Shown piece by piece: positions 38,974 through 51,895 of a stretch of DNA of 64,000 nt. A program made the translations under genes and the position numbers. The notes under the pieces are model-generated. The model was not told where the DNA came from, made no database searches, and saw only the letters and a list, made by a program, of their open reading frames with translations. Source of the stretch: Aurelia coerulea. Lineage: Eukaryota; Cnidaria; Scyphozoa; Semaeostomeae; Ulmaridae. The stretch covers positions 16,847,501 through 16,911,500 of the forward strand of contig CM076955.1 of NCBI GenBank assembly GCA_039566865.1, given 5' to 3'. Position 1 is the first letter of the stretch, and each line of letters begins with the position of its first letter.

Positions 38974-40345
38974 CTAAAGCTCAGCTGCAGTGTTTTCGCT
39001 ACTCATAATATTGGAAAACTGTATCTTTGGGTCTAAGGGCTCGACATTTGCAGTTAACAGTAGGTCAATTCTTAAGTTATCATATGCTGGGCACATTGTC
39101 AAAAAGTGAAATTCGTCTTCGACTAGGTTTAACTGGCACATTTTGCAGAGACGTTGTTCCACTTGTAGGCCTTTGTGCCTCCCCACCTCAATCAAAAGTG
39201 TATGGTCACTACATCTGAACTTACTCAGTGCTTTTCTATGTTCGAAAGTTAGGTCTTTAGTCAAAAAGGTTTCTAGTTTAAAATTAGATTTAAATGTCTT
39301 ATAAGTTCGTAGTTTACTGTTCCGATCAGAGTTTAGACAGGCTAAGGATATTTCAGAATGCCAAAATTTCTTAAAATGTGCTGCTGATTCGTACTTTAAC
39401 TTTCTACATACTTCCTTTTCAGAGAAACTGGAAGGGTTATTCCAAATTGATGATAGGCCGAGCAGATTCAGTGTTGTTTTAACAGTAGTTAACCAGTTCG
39501 ATAAATTATCTGGTAGATAAGTAGATTCTAGGAATGCCTTTTTTACCAAAGTGTTATCATCTATTTGCACGATTCTATGCCAGAATTTTATGACCCGTAG
39601 AATACTGTTTAATGTTGAAGGGGTGGCACCTAAATCACCGTGTACAGCTAAGGTTGAAGTGTTTCGCTTCAAGCCTAGAATTAGTTTCGAAAATTTTAAT
39701 TTAGGCTTTTCAGTAGGTGAGTCCAATAAGTATTTGCAGAAAAGATTAGGGTCTTTTGAAATAGATCTTAACTGGTGATGGGAAAGCACTCCCCATACTT
39801 CACTGCCATAAAGTACTATAGATTGTATAAGTTTGTCAAATAGATTCATAGACGTTGATACTCCTAGACTGAATTTGAAAACAGTGTCTACGAGAGGGTG
39901 CATTGCCTTACTTGCCTCATCTTTAAGTGTTTGGATAGCATTAGAGAAAGAACCACTTATAGAGAATGTAATGCCAAGATAGCTGAATTCTTGTAATGCC
40001 AAGATAGCTGAATTTATGAAGATGTTAAATAGCAAAGGCCCCAGGACCGACCCTTGCGGTACTCCAACTTTAATTTCTTTCCAGTCACTAAAATAGCTGT
40101 TGATCTTTACTCTCTGTTGTCTTTTTGTTAAATAGCTTCTTATGAGTTGAAGGGCGTCCATATCAAGTCCATAGGCACTCAGTTTTGCTATTAAAAGCTC
40201 GTGGTTTACACAATCAAAAGCCTTTGAAAGATCCATGAACACTGCCCCTGCAAGTCCCTTGTTATCAATGCTGTTCTTACAATATTGCAAAAAGTTTAAC
40301 AAAACATGCTGCGTGTTGTACCCTTGTCTAAACCCTCCTAATAGT
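38974..40345 (-). pseudogene. LINE reverse transcriptase fragment with catalytic box deleted
   Basis: The minus-strand frame starts (about 40345) with GGFRQGYNTQHV, then VFMDLSKAFDCVNHELL and GVPQGSVLGPLLFNIFIN. It jumps straight to the post-catalytic LQEFSYLGITF block, so the YADD box and surroundings (about 80 or more residues) are gone, in frame. The junction contains a 22-bp direct repeat (39968-39989 and 39993-40014, key part GCCAAGATAGCTGAATT), like a templated filler. The C-terminal part (FRCSDHTLLIEVGRHKGL, CKMCQLNLVEDEFHFLTMC) matches the fragment at 3664-5276. It is truncated 3' at the CR1-like insertion. Confidence 0.85.
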
Positions 40346-40560
40346 GGTGAATTTCAGCCACTATTTATATGAGATTTTTCCCTCGCCGGGCTGAGAGGCG
40401 AGGTGGAGTAAAGTCTCTCATCCATGAAATCAGAACAAATTAGCCAATAGAAATCAACGAAGAAAGCCAATGCACGTCACCATACCGGTAGTGTTTCGTT
40501 TTTGACTCACGGTAGTGAAGTCATAGGGGTGGTGGGCATTTTCCTGTTTACAAAATCTTT
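40346..40560 (-). promoter_or_regulatory. possible promoter-like block (CCAAT, GC hairpin, TATA)
   Basis: Read on the minus strand: ATTGGCTAAT (about 40451-40442), then the hairpin CTCGCCTCTCAGCCCGGCGAG, then CATATAAATAGTGG (about 40372-40359). The order and spacing resemble an RNA polymerase II promoter, but the downstream sequence is the truncated LINE, so any driven gene is gone or the match is fortuitous. Confidence 0.25.
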
Positions 40561-41709
40561 TATGTCATGGGGTGAAGGACGTGATGAAGTCCACATCAAG
40601 CCTTGCAACAACGTGAGGTCAAAGCTTGTCGCACAGCGGAGGCCCTCCTGAGGTGTATGACATCTCAAAGGTCAAACGCTCCAGCGGTTTGAGCACGCGC
40701 GGCCACTCTACGGAAAGAACGAATCATGGTCACGGAGCCTGCGCGCTCAAAATGCTAGATGAAAAACTGCATTCAACGAGCAAAGAAAGGTACGTCTCTC
40801 ATCTTTGATCAAGAAGTTTATCAACTTACTTTTTCGTAGCTGCTTAAAATCAATTTTCAATTCGAGCTTTGCATTTTTTAACTTTCTGTGCATTTTATTT
40901 GAATCATAGCCGATTTTGCTTCAAAAGTAGGCCTAGACTTTTAATTTGTTGTTCAGACTACAGCAATAGTCTGAATTCAATGTTTTGTTCGGACTAGACC
41001 ACTAAGTTGACTTGTTCAAAGCACATTGATCTTGAGGTTTGCGCTAAATTGTGAATAATAAACTTCTGGAAAATAGAGGGACTGCAGCTGAGAACAGGCC
41101 GAGATTGGAAAATATAATGTGTGTGGCATGGCAGCCACCTTGGTCGCCTGTATTGATGCACCATTTCACAGAATGAGATTGGTTGCTAAGGGAAACTTCT
41201 CCAACAAAATGAACTCGTTGAGTGCAGTAATTAGCTCAATGACGTTCCCATCAAAATTATTTCAAAAAGCTCTTTGTTAGCATTTTTTCAAGATTATTGT
41301 TAGTTTTCTAAGAACTTTTAGGCAGCTGATCAGTCAAGTGTCAAGTAGAACAACAATCGAAGAGTTTTCAAGAAACCAATAAATTTTCCCACCCAGTACT
41401 GAAAGTCTCTTTCAGCTTTCAGTAAACAGTTGAAATTAGCAGATCATGGGTACCAAAGTTTTTTGCAGTTTCTCCGCATCCTTCTTAAATGTTCGTTGTA
41501 TTCATTGATAGGTAACTTCCCAAGCATTTCGTGAGTTTTACCAGAATACAGCGCCAGTATGCGAATTACCTTCTCAGACAAAATAAGCAAGCTTCTTGAG
41601 CAATATCCAAGTTCTCAGTCGAGGTTCTTACTGGTTTAGTTCTTAGTTGAATTCTTGAAAAGAGTTTCTTATTAACAATAGCACTGTTTAATCATGCTGA
41701 AAACGGATT
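40561..41709. other. no gene seen
   Basis: Unique-looking sequence with no open frame above 60 codons and no terminal repeats found. Confidence 0.4.
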
Positions 41710-41711
41710 AC

Positions 41712-42130
41712 ACGTTTTTTTTATAAGAAACTGGTTTATAAGAAACTAGTACTACGATGACCAAAAATTTAAGAAACTCTAGTACTACGCTCAAGAACAG
41801 TTAAGAAACTCTAAAACGTTATATCTGTATGTCTCTCTTATTCTATGTCTCTCTAACAAAGGTGCCTTCGTCTTTTCTTGACTTTTAACTGCAAAATTGG
41901 TAAATTTTTGCCTTGATGTGCATGGCTTCTTCTTGATGACAATGTCAATGCAAAATGGAAGCCCTTTCTCGAGAAGAAGGCTCAACTTCGAACAATACCG
42001 CAATTTTAGGCCCAAAAAAATAAGAAACTAATCAAGAAACTTTTACTACTAAACACCGAAATTTTCATGCGAAATTAAGAAACTTTTAGTACTAAGTGCT
42101 GATCCAAATTTCTTATAATAAAAAAAACGT
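41712..42130. mobile_element. TA-type MITE family 1, full copy
   Basis: Inverted ends CACGTTTTTTTTATAAGAAA and complement, TA at 41710-41711 and 42131-42132. Many internal AAGAAACT words. A 74-codon frame (minus strand) is shared with the copy at 50945 but carries no domain. Confidence 0.9.
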
Positions 42131-42132
42131 GT

Positions 42133-44083
42133 ATTTCGTGATTAATTTGATTGCTTGTGTGTTTAATTAGATTGTTTGTTCTCCACTGAAAAATCTTCAG
42201 GCAAAGACTAAACATTTCCTGCACGCCAATTTTTGATGGTTGCTTCCTCAGACTGCATTCTGTAACGTAACATTACAGCATATTTACTCATATTTCGAGG
42301 AAGGTGCAATAAAATTGCACTGATCTTCCTTTGCATTCTCATGGCATAATTTGGAAAATTTCACAATAAAAATCATTAAGCCCGTGAGTCACTTCTAAGG
42401 TCCTTTGATTTATTTAAGATTCAAATAAGGATTAGGATTTCGTTTGACATTTCGATTTCGTCTTGCATATCTTCTTTTCCTTTTGGATTGGATTTTGTGT
42501 TTGCATTTTGATTTCGTCTTGTAAATTTACTTTAGATTATGCTTTTTATTTTGATTCCGATTTCATTTTGTGATTTTTTCTGCATTTAATATTGTCTCGT
42601 GATTTCGAAATGCATTTTATTTTTTCGAATAGAGCATTTATACGAGTTTATGATTTCGTTTTGTCGGATTTAATTTCCAAATGTGGTTTTCATTTTATGA
42701 TTTAGTTTTGGCCTTAATCACACTTCATAGGGGTGTCTTATTCTTATTTTAATTAATAAATCCATTGTGATATGAACCAATTAGAACTTGGTTAGAGATT
42801 TTCCAAACCGCAACACAATCAGCCTACGTAGTAGACTTGCCCCAAGTCTATTTCGTCAACAACAAAATTTCGTCAATATACTTTCCGGTAGACTTATTAC
42901 AGTTGACAAAACAGACTTGGGGCAAGTCTACCTACGTAGCGTCTTTCATTTGCCGAGTCTCCCATACAAGAAATCTCTTTGTGCTGCGCAGCCTTTGTAC
43001 TTTCTGGTTCTCTCAATTTTACAAAAGAAAGGCTGCACGCAGGCTACCTGTCTGCCTGGTTTCGTGTTTTATTTACCTGCCTATTCGCTTGAAGACCGGA
43101 CTGCATTTCATGTAGGTTCCGCCATAGGCCTAGACTAGACTTGCTCCAAGTCTCGTTCGTTATCGTATTCGGGCCCACTCGGTTGGTTAGGATGCTCATG
43201 AATAATTAATGAGATTCTTGATGTCACCAAGCAGGGCCTTTTTTAACATTAGAACTGAGGGGGCAATTGCCCCCCGATCCCTAGACTTTGCCCCCCCCAG
43301 TGTTGAGATTTTTGACCCCAGAAAATTATCCCTTATTTCAAGTAAATGATTTTCAGAAAGTAAGTTATTGCTGCCACCACTGCGTAGGCAACCTGCAAAA
43401 GCCATGTGTAAATGAATGGAATACGATAACAGGACTGTTTACCACCAGAGACAGGATGTTTCAGCCAAAGTCAAGGATGTTTCTTCAAAAATGTTACTCA
43501 CTCATAGGATAAATGTCACAAAACTCTCAAAGTTTCCTTTTCACTAATGGCAAGCATGATATTGGGAGATCCATTCTAAGCCAAAGTAAAGGGTGTGGCC
43601 CTGAAAATTTTCCTGGGGGCTTTGCCCCCAGACCCCCACATTTCACCTAACCTAAAATTTCTGGCCACGCCGCTGCTCACGAGAATTCGCAATGAGTGTT
43701 GTAAATCAAATATGTCAAATATCAAATAAGTCTTACACAACACTCTTGACAAAGTATTCTTGTCCTGTTGTAGTTTGATTTTAGCTAGCCCGTTTGATAT
43801 ATATTTGGATTCGTAAATTTCCTATTTTTCTCCAGGACCTCTGAGCGTAAAATGCCCTTTCATCAGCAGTGCACAGAATGGCGTTGCCAAAAGAAAAGAA
43901 GGCATTGACCACAAAAATTCTGACCGCCGAACACTTCATGCCTTCGGTGCGAATTAGTGCCCCCCCCCCGATCTGAAAACGCTCCTACGGTCTAGCCAAT
44001 CAGACTAACATATCCCCTTTTAGGATTTGCCTCCCCACTTAAAACCCCTTAAAAAAGGCTGATTGAATTGCGAAGAGCGTCAG
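42133..44083. other. repeat debris, no gene
   Basis: 42410-42731 is a degenerate GATTTCGTTTT-rich array ending GTTTTGGCC...CACACTTCATA, a single end related to foldback I. 42823-42939 is a 117-bp inverted repeat with ends CTACGTAGTAGACTTGCCCC / GGGGCAAGTCTACCTACGTAG. 43244-43680 has GGGGGCAATTGCCCCC and GGGGGCTTTGCCCCC hairpins, possibly an old hAT-type element. No coding potential above 120 codons and no domains. Confidence 0.5.
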
Positions 44084-46809
44084 AGCATAGCCTCCAAATC
44101 TTTTCTTTTGTCCGAAGTTCCCCTAGGACGTTGACTCATCCTCTGATCAGATTGCGTTTTCTCCTAAAATTGACCAATCAGGTGCCGTCATTTCATTACT
44201 TCCGCGTTTCGCAGCTAGATTTAGGCCATTTTGAGTACCCCCCAATAAAAAGATATTGCACGCTCGAATAAATCGAATTTTTTGAAAATTTCAACGGGAA
44301 AAGGATGCTTATACATAGGACCACAAGTGTTCATGTAACCCCCTTGCCATGACCTAGGATTAAAAAATTACGGCGATTTGAATGTTTGTCTTTGGTATTT
44401 TTTCAAACAGGTAGCGGCATCCTGCTCAACCTCCCCCCCAAAAATTAGTTTTTCAGCAAAATTATCAAAAATATACATATTTCCATGAATAATTCTTCCG
44501 AAATTTCCGAAATTTGCGCTTTACTTCGCATTGAATTGCGAATTTGCGACACCTCCAAACTCTGTCCTTCTTCCCTGGATGACAACTTATGCCTCTCTCT
44601 GGTCTGGACCCAACATAACAGGAAAAGGCGGGAAAAGAAATCTTTAACGGTGGCGTGTCGTCATGCTTTTGTTGGTAAAATCATTTATCGTCTCAAATAT
44701 TTGTTCACAAATCTATAAGAAGATTGTCGATTACCATTGAAGTTGGAGCAAAGTATCGAAATAACTGCCAATATCTTTAATTCCCGCGCTTGGGGTGGAG
44801 TGTGAGTGAAACCAAACTGACAGCATTTAAAAAAATTCTCAAAGAAGACGACCGACGGCATTGCATCAGGAGCGATCAAGATCACGACGAAGTAAGTTTT
44901 CCTTCTACTTCGTCTTGCAGTGAGGGCATTTCAAATTTTTACATTCTTATCAAAAGACGATTTTGACAACGATTTCCGCTCAATTTTTACAAGAAAGAAG
45001 CCGCCTGTGCTGTGTGAAATTGTAAAATTCAATTTTGTAAAATATTAGGATCTAGGAGAAAAAATCTAGGAGAAATTTTACCCCGGGAAGAACTGGGGTC
45101 AAGTTTGTTGTAAAAGTTAGTGCACGAGTTTATAAGAAAATAAAAATTTGGGCCAGTTGTGAAAGTAATAAATGTTTCTTAGGATTATCAGATTTTGAGT
45201 AGCTACTCAAAGTTTACCTGTGCCCCCGTGAACATTTCAAAACGAAGGTTTTTGAAGCCTTTCCAATGTTTAGACATATAACAATCTTCATGTTTACTAC
45301 CTGTGCCCCGTGAACATTTCGAGACAATGTTTTCTAATGTTTAGACTTTTCTCAAGTACCTCCCGAGCCCCTTCTGAGCAACATGATACAATAACCAAGT
45401 GAAAATAAAGTAAAAATATCCCAAGGACTTCCTCTATCAAAATAAAAAGTTTCTTCCCAGAACACGTATTATTTTATAAGAAAGGGTAAAAAACTCAACT
45501 CTCAGATCGCCAAAAAATTGCAAAACTCCAGCACTGGGAAAATATAACTTGAGAAACAATTTATTTTTATAAAGATTAAGGAAATCCTTGACATATCTTT
45601 ATTTTATTTTCACTTGTTTCCTGTGATGCTTAGCATTGGAAAGGCTTCAAAAACCTTGTTTTGAAATGTTCACGAGGGCACAAGTAAGGAAAATGAAGAT
45701 TGTTATGGAACCTCTAACAAACTCAGAGTACTGAAATTCTTTTCAGGAGCTTTCAGCACTGACCCAATTCTTAGTGTTTCTTATAAAAAAGTATGTGTAC
45801 AGCAGTTTCTAATAATATTTGGCGATCTGAGGGTTTCGTTTCTTAAAAGCAGCTTCTTACAAAAAGAATTCATGTAATGCAATTGTTGACATTGTTGGTA
45901 ATTGTTGTCTGTGAAATTTATTTTGTTTTTACAACTCCAACAAACCTTTTGAAGACTTTTGATTTTAGTTGGCAAAATTCTTGTATATTCTCTCTTGTCG
46001 AAACATATCATCAGGCAGTCAATGCAAAAAATTTGTTCATGGCGTGTTTCTTTCAATGATGTGAATGCTTTGAAGAAGATGTTGCCAAGTCCAAAACGCG
46101 CTTTCACATTTTAATAAAACTGTTGTCAAGCTCCTCCAGTCAGCATGCATTGCATTTAAACGAGATTAGTCTTTTCCTTTTCCCATTTTTAAAGAAACCT
46201 TTGAGACGATAAATGATTTTACCAACAAAACATGACGACACCGCCGCCGTTAACGATTTCTTTTCCCGCCTTTTCCTGTTATGTTGGGCCCAGACCAGAG
46301 AGGCATAAGTTGTCATCCAGGGCAGAAGGACAGAGTTTGGAGGTGTCGCAAATTCGCAAGTCAAGGCGAAGTAAACCGCAAATTTCGGAAATTTCGGAAG
46401 AATTATTCATGGAAATATGTATATTTTTGATAATTTTGCTAATAAACTAATTTTAGGGGGAGGGTGAGCAGGATGCCGCTACCTGTTTGAAAAAATACCA
46501 AAGACAAACATTAAAATCGTCGTAATTTTTAAATCCTAGGTGATGGCAAGGGGGTTACATGAACACTTGTGGTCCTATGTATAAGCTTCCTTTTCCCGTT
46601 GAAATTTTCAAAAAATTCGATTTATTCGAGCGTGCAATATCTTTTTATTGGGGGGTACTCAAAATGGCCTAAATCTAGCTGCGAAACGCGGAAGTAATGA
46701 AATGACGGCACCTGATTGGTCAATTTTAGGAGAAAACGCAATCTGATCAGAGGATGAGTCAGCGTCTCAGGGGAACTTCGGACAAAAGAAAAGATTTGGA
46801 GGCTATGCT
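44084..46809. mobile_element. foldback element A, 9-bp TSD
   Basis: Ends AGCATAGCCTCCAAATC and complement (ending 46809) with a perfect duplication GAGCGTCAG at 44075-44083 and 46810-46818. The arms 44084-44700 and 46195-46809 pair at high identity. The 1.5-kb loop contains inverted GAACATTTC...AAGGTTTTTGAAG segments (45225-45270 and 45640-45680) and a degenerate TA-MITE relative (45462-45796). The termini and ~200 bp of subterminal sequence are homologous to element B. No transposase. Confidence 0.88.
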
Positions 46810-46818
46810 GAGCGTCAG

Positions 46819-47164
46819 GGGGTTGCACTAGCCAACAATTGTTACGAGAGTTTTTTCTTATTGAAATCATGACATTCTGTTATTCAATGAAAATATTCAG
46901 TCTGTCATTTGTGGAAGGAAGCTTTTTTTCAAACTATGTTTACAGTTTGCACGAACGAAGTTTAGTGATCATTTTATTTCAATGAATACAAGTCACCTAA
47001 AGACCATATAAAGAATTTGTTTCATCAAAACGGACAGAAACAAGAGTTTTACAAAATCCTTAGAGAATACCTACTGCTTCAAACAAGGGCGCCTACCTTG
47101 TAGGAAGTGTGTTTATTCCCAGTACTGTAGAGTAATGTGTGTCCTGTGACCCAGTACAGAGAGT
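46819..47164. other. short spacer between foldbacks A and B
   Basis: No gene or repeat noticed. Confidence 0.4.
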
Positions 47165-47173
47165 GTCTTAAAA

Positions 47174-50100
47174 AGCATAGCCGTCAAATCTTTTCTTTTG
47201 TCAAAAGCTCCCGTGGGGTTGTGACTCGCGCTCTGATCAGATCGCATTTTCTCCTATGATTGACCAATCAGATGCCGTCGTTGTGTTTACTTCCGCGTTT
47301 CACAGCAAAACTTAGGCCATTTTCAGCCGTTTTGACCACTCTCCGGAAAAAATCATTGCACGATCGGATAAATCGAATTTCGTCAAAATTTCAATTGGAG
47401 AAGATTGTCCATGCTTTGGACCATAAGTGTTTTCGGTATGGCTTTGCGATCACTAAAAATGGCAGAATTGTGGCATTTTTAAGCTCACTGCAGTCATTCA
47501 TCGGTTACAGAATCTATGATTAGCAAAAAGAAGAGTAGAAAATTGAAAACCTGAAAAAGAACTAGTGCATACACATACCTCAGATGGATTTAATAACAAA
47601 CATCCACTTTTTCTGCCGCGATCTACAGCGAGTTTCACCAGCAAATAACACAGTCAACAAAAATAGGCGCGAGAACTTGAATGATCAGCTACATGCCATC
47701 GTCGAGTGAGAACAGCATCCGATTCCAATGAACAGAAATATGAATAAATCAACGGTGAATAACGAATACATGAACTTGCCATATGCTGAAGATTACGGGA
47801 GTAGCTGTACGTGCACTCTGGCCCAGAAAGAACAATTTTGTGATGTCTTTTTCGATAAACCATCTGTGGATAAACCGTGCCACCATTCCTTTATCCAACT
47901 GCGGCTATCTGCACGCAGGCTAGATGGAAACCGGCAATAACATTACCAAAACGATGTACGAATTGATCGGTCACTTCCCATCTTTTATTGCAAGAAAAAT
48001 ATCTATCGTCTTATGGTCTAGCAGGCTAGCTAGCAGCTTCGTGAAACAGAACTGAAATGCTAGGTTTAGTGTTCTTACGAATACGAATAACAAGAAGAAA
48101 TGTACATCTTATTTTCATAACGAGTAAAAAAGATCGATCTTTTCGACATTTGAAATACTATTTATAGAAACTCCTCATGTCAATTTCACATTTTGGGCGG
48201 ATATCATCAAAAATATTTTATCTTTTAGAAGTCCTTCGTTAGAAAATCACCCCTTCACAGTGAAGCAACACAGTAGCATCAAAGCAAAGTTGGGCAGTTT
48301 GCAAACTCATTGCCCATTCATGGAAGAAAACCCCTATTTTTGTAAGATTCTACAACTTTCATCCAATAAAGAAAGCTCCTCAAAATTCTCACTTTCTGAG
48401 TACAAAATGTTTCGTAAGAGTTTCTTAAAAGTTCTCTCAAATTTCTATCGGTGGTGCAGGATCTCTGGGATCTCCTGTGCCTTAGACAAAAATTGTGCAG
48501 CAAATTATGAAATCATGCCACAACAGTGTAGATCACATACGAAATCTCATGTAAGAAGTTACCAAACGAAAAGTGAAATTTATTTGTTTCAGTTTCCAAA
48601 ATGTTATATTTACTTTAGGCTTGATTCTAATAAAAAAGTTTCTTGTAAGGTTCCCAAATTTTCAAAATTCCAACTGACAGTTTGTCGACGTTCATTCAGA
48701 ACCACATTTTGAACCAATGAATTGTTAAAAAACGAAATGATAACAAAAATTATTGCTTTTTAGTAATAGTTGAGTTGGTATTGCAATTTCTGGTTGAAAA
48801 AATGTTTTGCAACTCATAACTTACTTTCAAAAGTTCCTTAAATTTGAAATGACCTTTCATCGCTTCTAATAGATTTTCCTAATTTATGGAAGAGGCGGCA
48901 ACGGTTTCCTTCAAGCAGTTTCCTGCAGAAAAAGTGTATGCTGTTGCATTGATAGAGGTCCGCTATCATAGGAAAAATGTCAAGAAACTGAACTCTCGGG
49001 TCACCTAGAATATAAAATCTTTGAAACTGGAACATAATAACTTCACTTTTCATTTAGTAATTTCTTACATGAGACTTCGTATGTGATCTACACTCATTTT
49101 TTTTTATAAGAAACTAAGGTCCGGGGCTGGTAGGCAGTTTCTTAAGTTTTTGGGCCATTTTGCTACCACAAGTTTCTTACATGTTTCTTATATTTTTATT
49201 GCCGGAAGTTTAGAGTTGATTTTGTCTTGTCTAAAGGGCTCCCAAATTACTTAGTAAGTCTCTCAAAACGAGTAAATAACATGATTCGCACTCAAAATGT
49301 CCAAACAGTTGCTATAACTGTACAATGTCAAGATATTTTTGAGTGGGACAGGAAAATCAAAACTGAAAATTACAGAAGTTTCTTAGCTTTTTTCAATTCA
49401 GTTAAGGTTGTTTCTTAGCTTTCAAAAAATTGAGCCTACCGTTTCTTATAAGGGGTTTCTTATAAAAAAAAATGAGTGTACACTATTGTGGCATGATTTC
49501 ATAATTTGCCGCACAATTTTTGTCTAAGGCACAGGAGATCCCAGAGATCCTACACCACCGATAGAAATTTGAGGGAACTTTTAAGAAACTCTTACGAAAT
49601 ATTTTGTACTCAGAAAGTGAGAATTTTGAGGAGCTTTCTTTATTGGATGAAAGTTGTAGAATCTTACAAAAATAGGGGTTTTCTTCCATGAATGGGCAAT
49701 GAGTTTGCAAACTGCCCAACTTTGCTTTGATGCTACTGTGTTGCTTCACTGTGAAGGGGTGATTTTCTAACGAAGGACTTCTAAAAGATAAAATATTTTT
49801 GATGATATCCGCCCAAAATGTGAAATTGACATGAGGAGTTTCTATAAATAGTATTTCAAATGTCGAAAAGATCGATCTTTTTTACTCGTTATGAAAATAA
49901 GATGTACATTTCTTCTTGTTATTCGTATTCGTAAGAACACTAAACCTAGCATTTCAGTTCTGTTTCACGAAGCTGCTAGCTAGCCTGCTAGACCATAAGA
50001 CGATAGATATTTTTCTTGCAATAAAAGATGGGAAGTGACAGATCAATTCGTACATCGTTTTGGTAATGTTATTGCCGGTTTCCATCTAGCCTGCGTGCAG

Positions 50101-50834
50101 ATAGCCGCAGTTGGATAAAGGAATGGTGGCACGGTTTATCCACAGATGGTTTATCGAAAAAGACATCACAAAATTGTTCTTTCTGGGCCAGAGTGCACGT
50201 ACAGCTACTCCCGTAATCTTCAGCATATGGCAAGTTCATGCATTCGTTATTCACCGTTGATTTATTCATATTTCTGTTCATTGGAATCGGATGCTGTTCT
50301 CACTCGACGATGGAATGTAGCTGATCATTCAAGTTCTCGCGCCTATTTTTGTTGACTGTGTTATTTGCTGGTGAAACTCGCTGTAGATCGCGGCAGAAAA
50401 AGTGGATGTTTGTTATTAAATCCATCTGAGGTATGTGTATGCACTAGTTCTTTTTCAGGTTTTCAATTTTCTACTCTTCTTTTTGCTAATCATAGCGTCT
50501 GTAACCGATGAATGACTGCAGTGAGCTTAAAAATGCCACAATACTGCTATTTTTAGTGATCGCAAAGCCATACCGAAAACACTTATGGTCCAAAGCATGG
50601 AGAATCTTTTCCAATTGAAATTTTGACGAAATTCGATTTATCCGATCGTGCAATTATTTTTCCGGAGAGTGGTCAAAACGGCTGAAAATGGCCTAAGTTT
50701 CGCTGTGAAACGCGGAAGTAAACACAACGACGGCATCTGATTGGTCAATCATAGGAGAAAATGCGATCTGATCAGAGCGTGAGTCACAACCCCACGGGAG
50801 CTTTTGAAAAAAGAAAAGATTTAACTGCTATGCT
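47174..50834. mobile_element. foldback element B, 9-bp TSD
   Basis: Ends AGCATAGCCGTCAAATC (47174) and AGCATAGCAGTTAAATC (complement, ending 50834), duplication GTCTTAAAA at 47165-47173 and 50835-50843. The arms are about 1.45 kb each and pair almost to the centre near 48800. The right arm holds a TA MITE (49091-49478) absent from the left arm. Matching open frames on the two arms (for example 48260-48712 and 49483-49749) are mirror images without known domains. Element A is a close relative at the ends. Confidence 0.88.
49091..49478. mobile_element. TA-type MITE family 2, in foldback B
   Basis: Inverted ends CACTCATTTTTTTTTATAAG and complement, TA at 49089-49090 and 49479-49480. The left arm of B (TA at 48529-48530) shows the uninterrupted site. 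The shared ATAAGAAACT subterminal motif links it to family 1. Confidence 0.88.
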
Positions 50835-50944
50835 GTCTTAAAACCTTACCGTGACCCAGCAGTACACAGAGTCAGTCCTCTCAAGGTCAAGATGACGTAT
50901 GTATAAGTTTGTGGTTTCAAATTCCGGTGTTATGAAACACGATA

Positions 50945-51363
50945 CACGTTTTTTTTTTATAAGAAACTGGTTTATAAGAAACTAGTACTACGATGACCAA
51001 AAAATTAAGAAACTCTAGTACTACGCTCAAGAACAGTTAAGAAACTCTAAAACTTTATTTCTTTGTGTCTCTCTTATTCTATGTCTTTCTAACAAAGGTA
51101 CATTCGTCTTTTCTTGATTTTTAACTGCAAAATTGGTAAATTTTTGCCTTGATGTACATGGCTTCTTCTTGATGACAATGTCAATGCAAAATGGAAGCCC
51201 TTTCTCGAGAAGAAGGCTCAACTTCGAACAATACCGCAATTTTAGGCCCAAAAAATAAGAAACTGATTAAGAAACTTTTACTACTAAAACACCGAAATTT
51301 TCAAGCGAAATTAAGAAACTTTTAGTACTATGTGCTGATCCAAGTTTCTTATAAAAAAACGTG
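50945..51363. mobile_element. TA-type MITE family 1, full copy
   Basis: Same ends as at 41712 (CACGTTTTTTTTTTATAAG), TA at 50943-50944 and 51364-51365, 419 bp, about 95% identical to that copy by eye. Confidence 0.9.
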
Positions 51364-51469
51364 TATCAACTGTTATATGATCTGGCCACAGGGAATCAGA
51401 CAGCGTGACTTTTGATTGGTCAATTCCAACAGACGTTAGAATTTGAAAATCCCAGTAACAAGAAAAAGA

Positions 51470-51602
51470 TGGAATTTATTTTTGTAGTGGAATCTATTTT
51501 TGTAGTGGAATTTATTTTTGTAGTGGAATTTATTTTTGTAGTGGAATTAATATTTGTAGTGGAATTTGCTTTTGTAGTGGAACTTATTTTTGTAGTGGGA
51601 AA
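51470..51602 (+). repeat. tandem repeat, 18-bp unit GGAATTTATTTTTGTAGT
   Basis: Seven or eight units with few substitutions. Because 18 is a multiple of 3 it reads as a repeating hydrophobic peptide (EFIFVV), which is not evidence for a gene. Confidence 0.9.
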
Positions 51603-51745
51603 TATTGTTGTTTTTTGCCAAAGTTTTAATGGCTAGCAAAATGACTTTTATTCGTATTAAAATATATGGTTTTGTATCAAGTTAGAGATTCCTGTATTCG
51701 TTTCAAAATATTTGTAGTCGTTTCAAATTTTTTGTATTGCCTGTA

Positions 51746-51893
51746 TGGGCCACCGTATTAATGTCTTTGCATCGCAAATTGAAGGGAGATGCGAATCTTT
51801 TGGAGCAGTATGATACAATATTCAAGGAGCAATTAGCCTCAGGTACTATTGAAAGAGTGCCACAAGAGAACGAGAATGATAGCGACGCCCATT
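51746..51893 (+). pseudogene. BEL/Pao-like pol fragment
   Basis: About 48 codons containing LLEQYDTIFKEQLASGTIERV, which resembles the YD.I...QL..G.IE.V motif just upstream of the reverse transcriptase in BEL/Pao pol proteins. It ends where repeat K3 begins. Too short for more than a tentative family call. Confidence 0.55.
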
Positions 51894-51895
51894 TT

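Noticed and set aside
48260..48712. 150-codon frame in the left arm of foldback B
   Set aside because: The mirror copy in the right arm is shortened by the MITE and the frame has no domain; it is arm sequence, not a supported gene.
51412..51636. 74-codon frame with repeated EFIFVV, resembling a membrane peptide
   Set aside because: An 18-bp tandem repeat always stays in frame; no other coding evidence.
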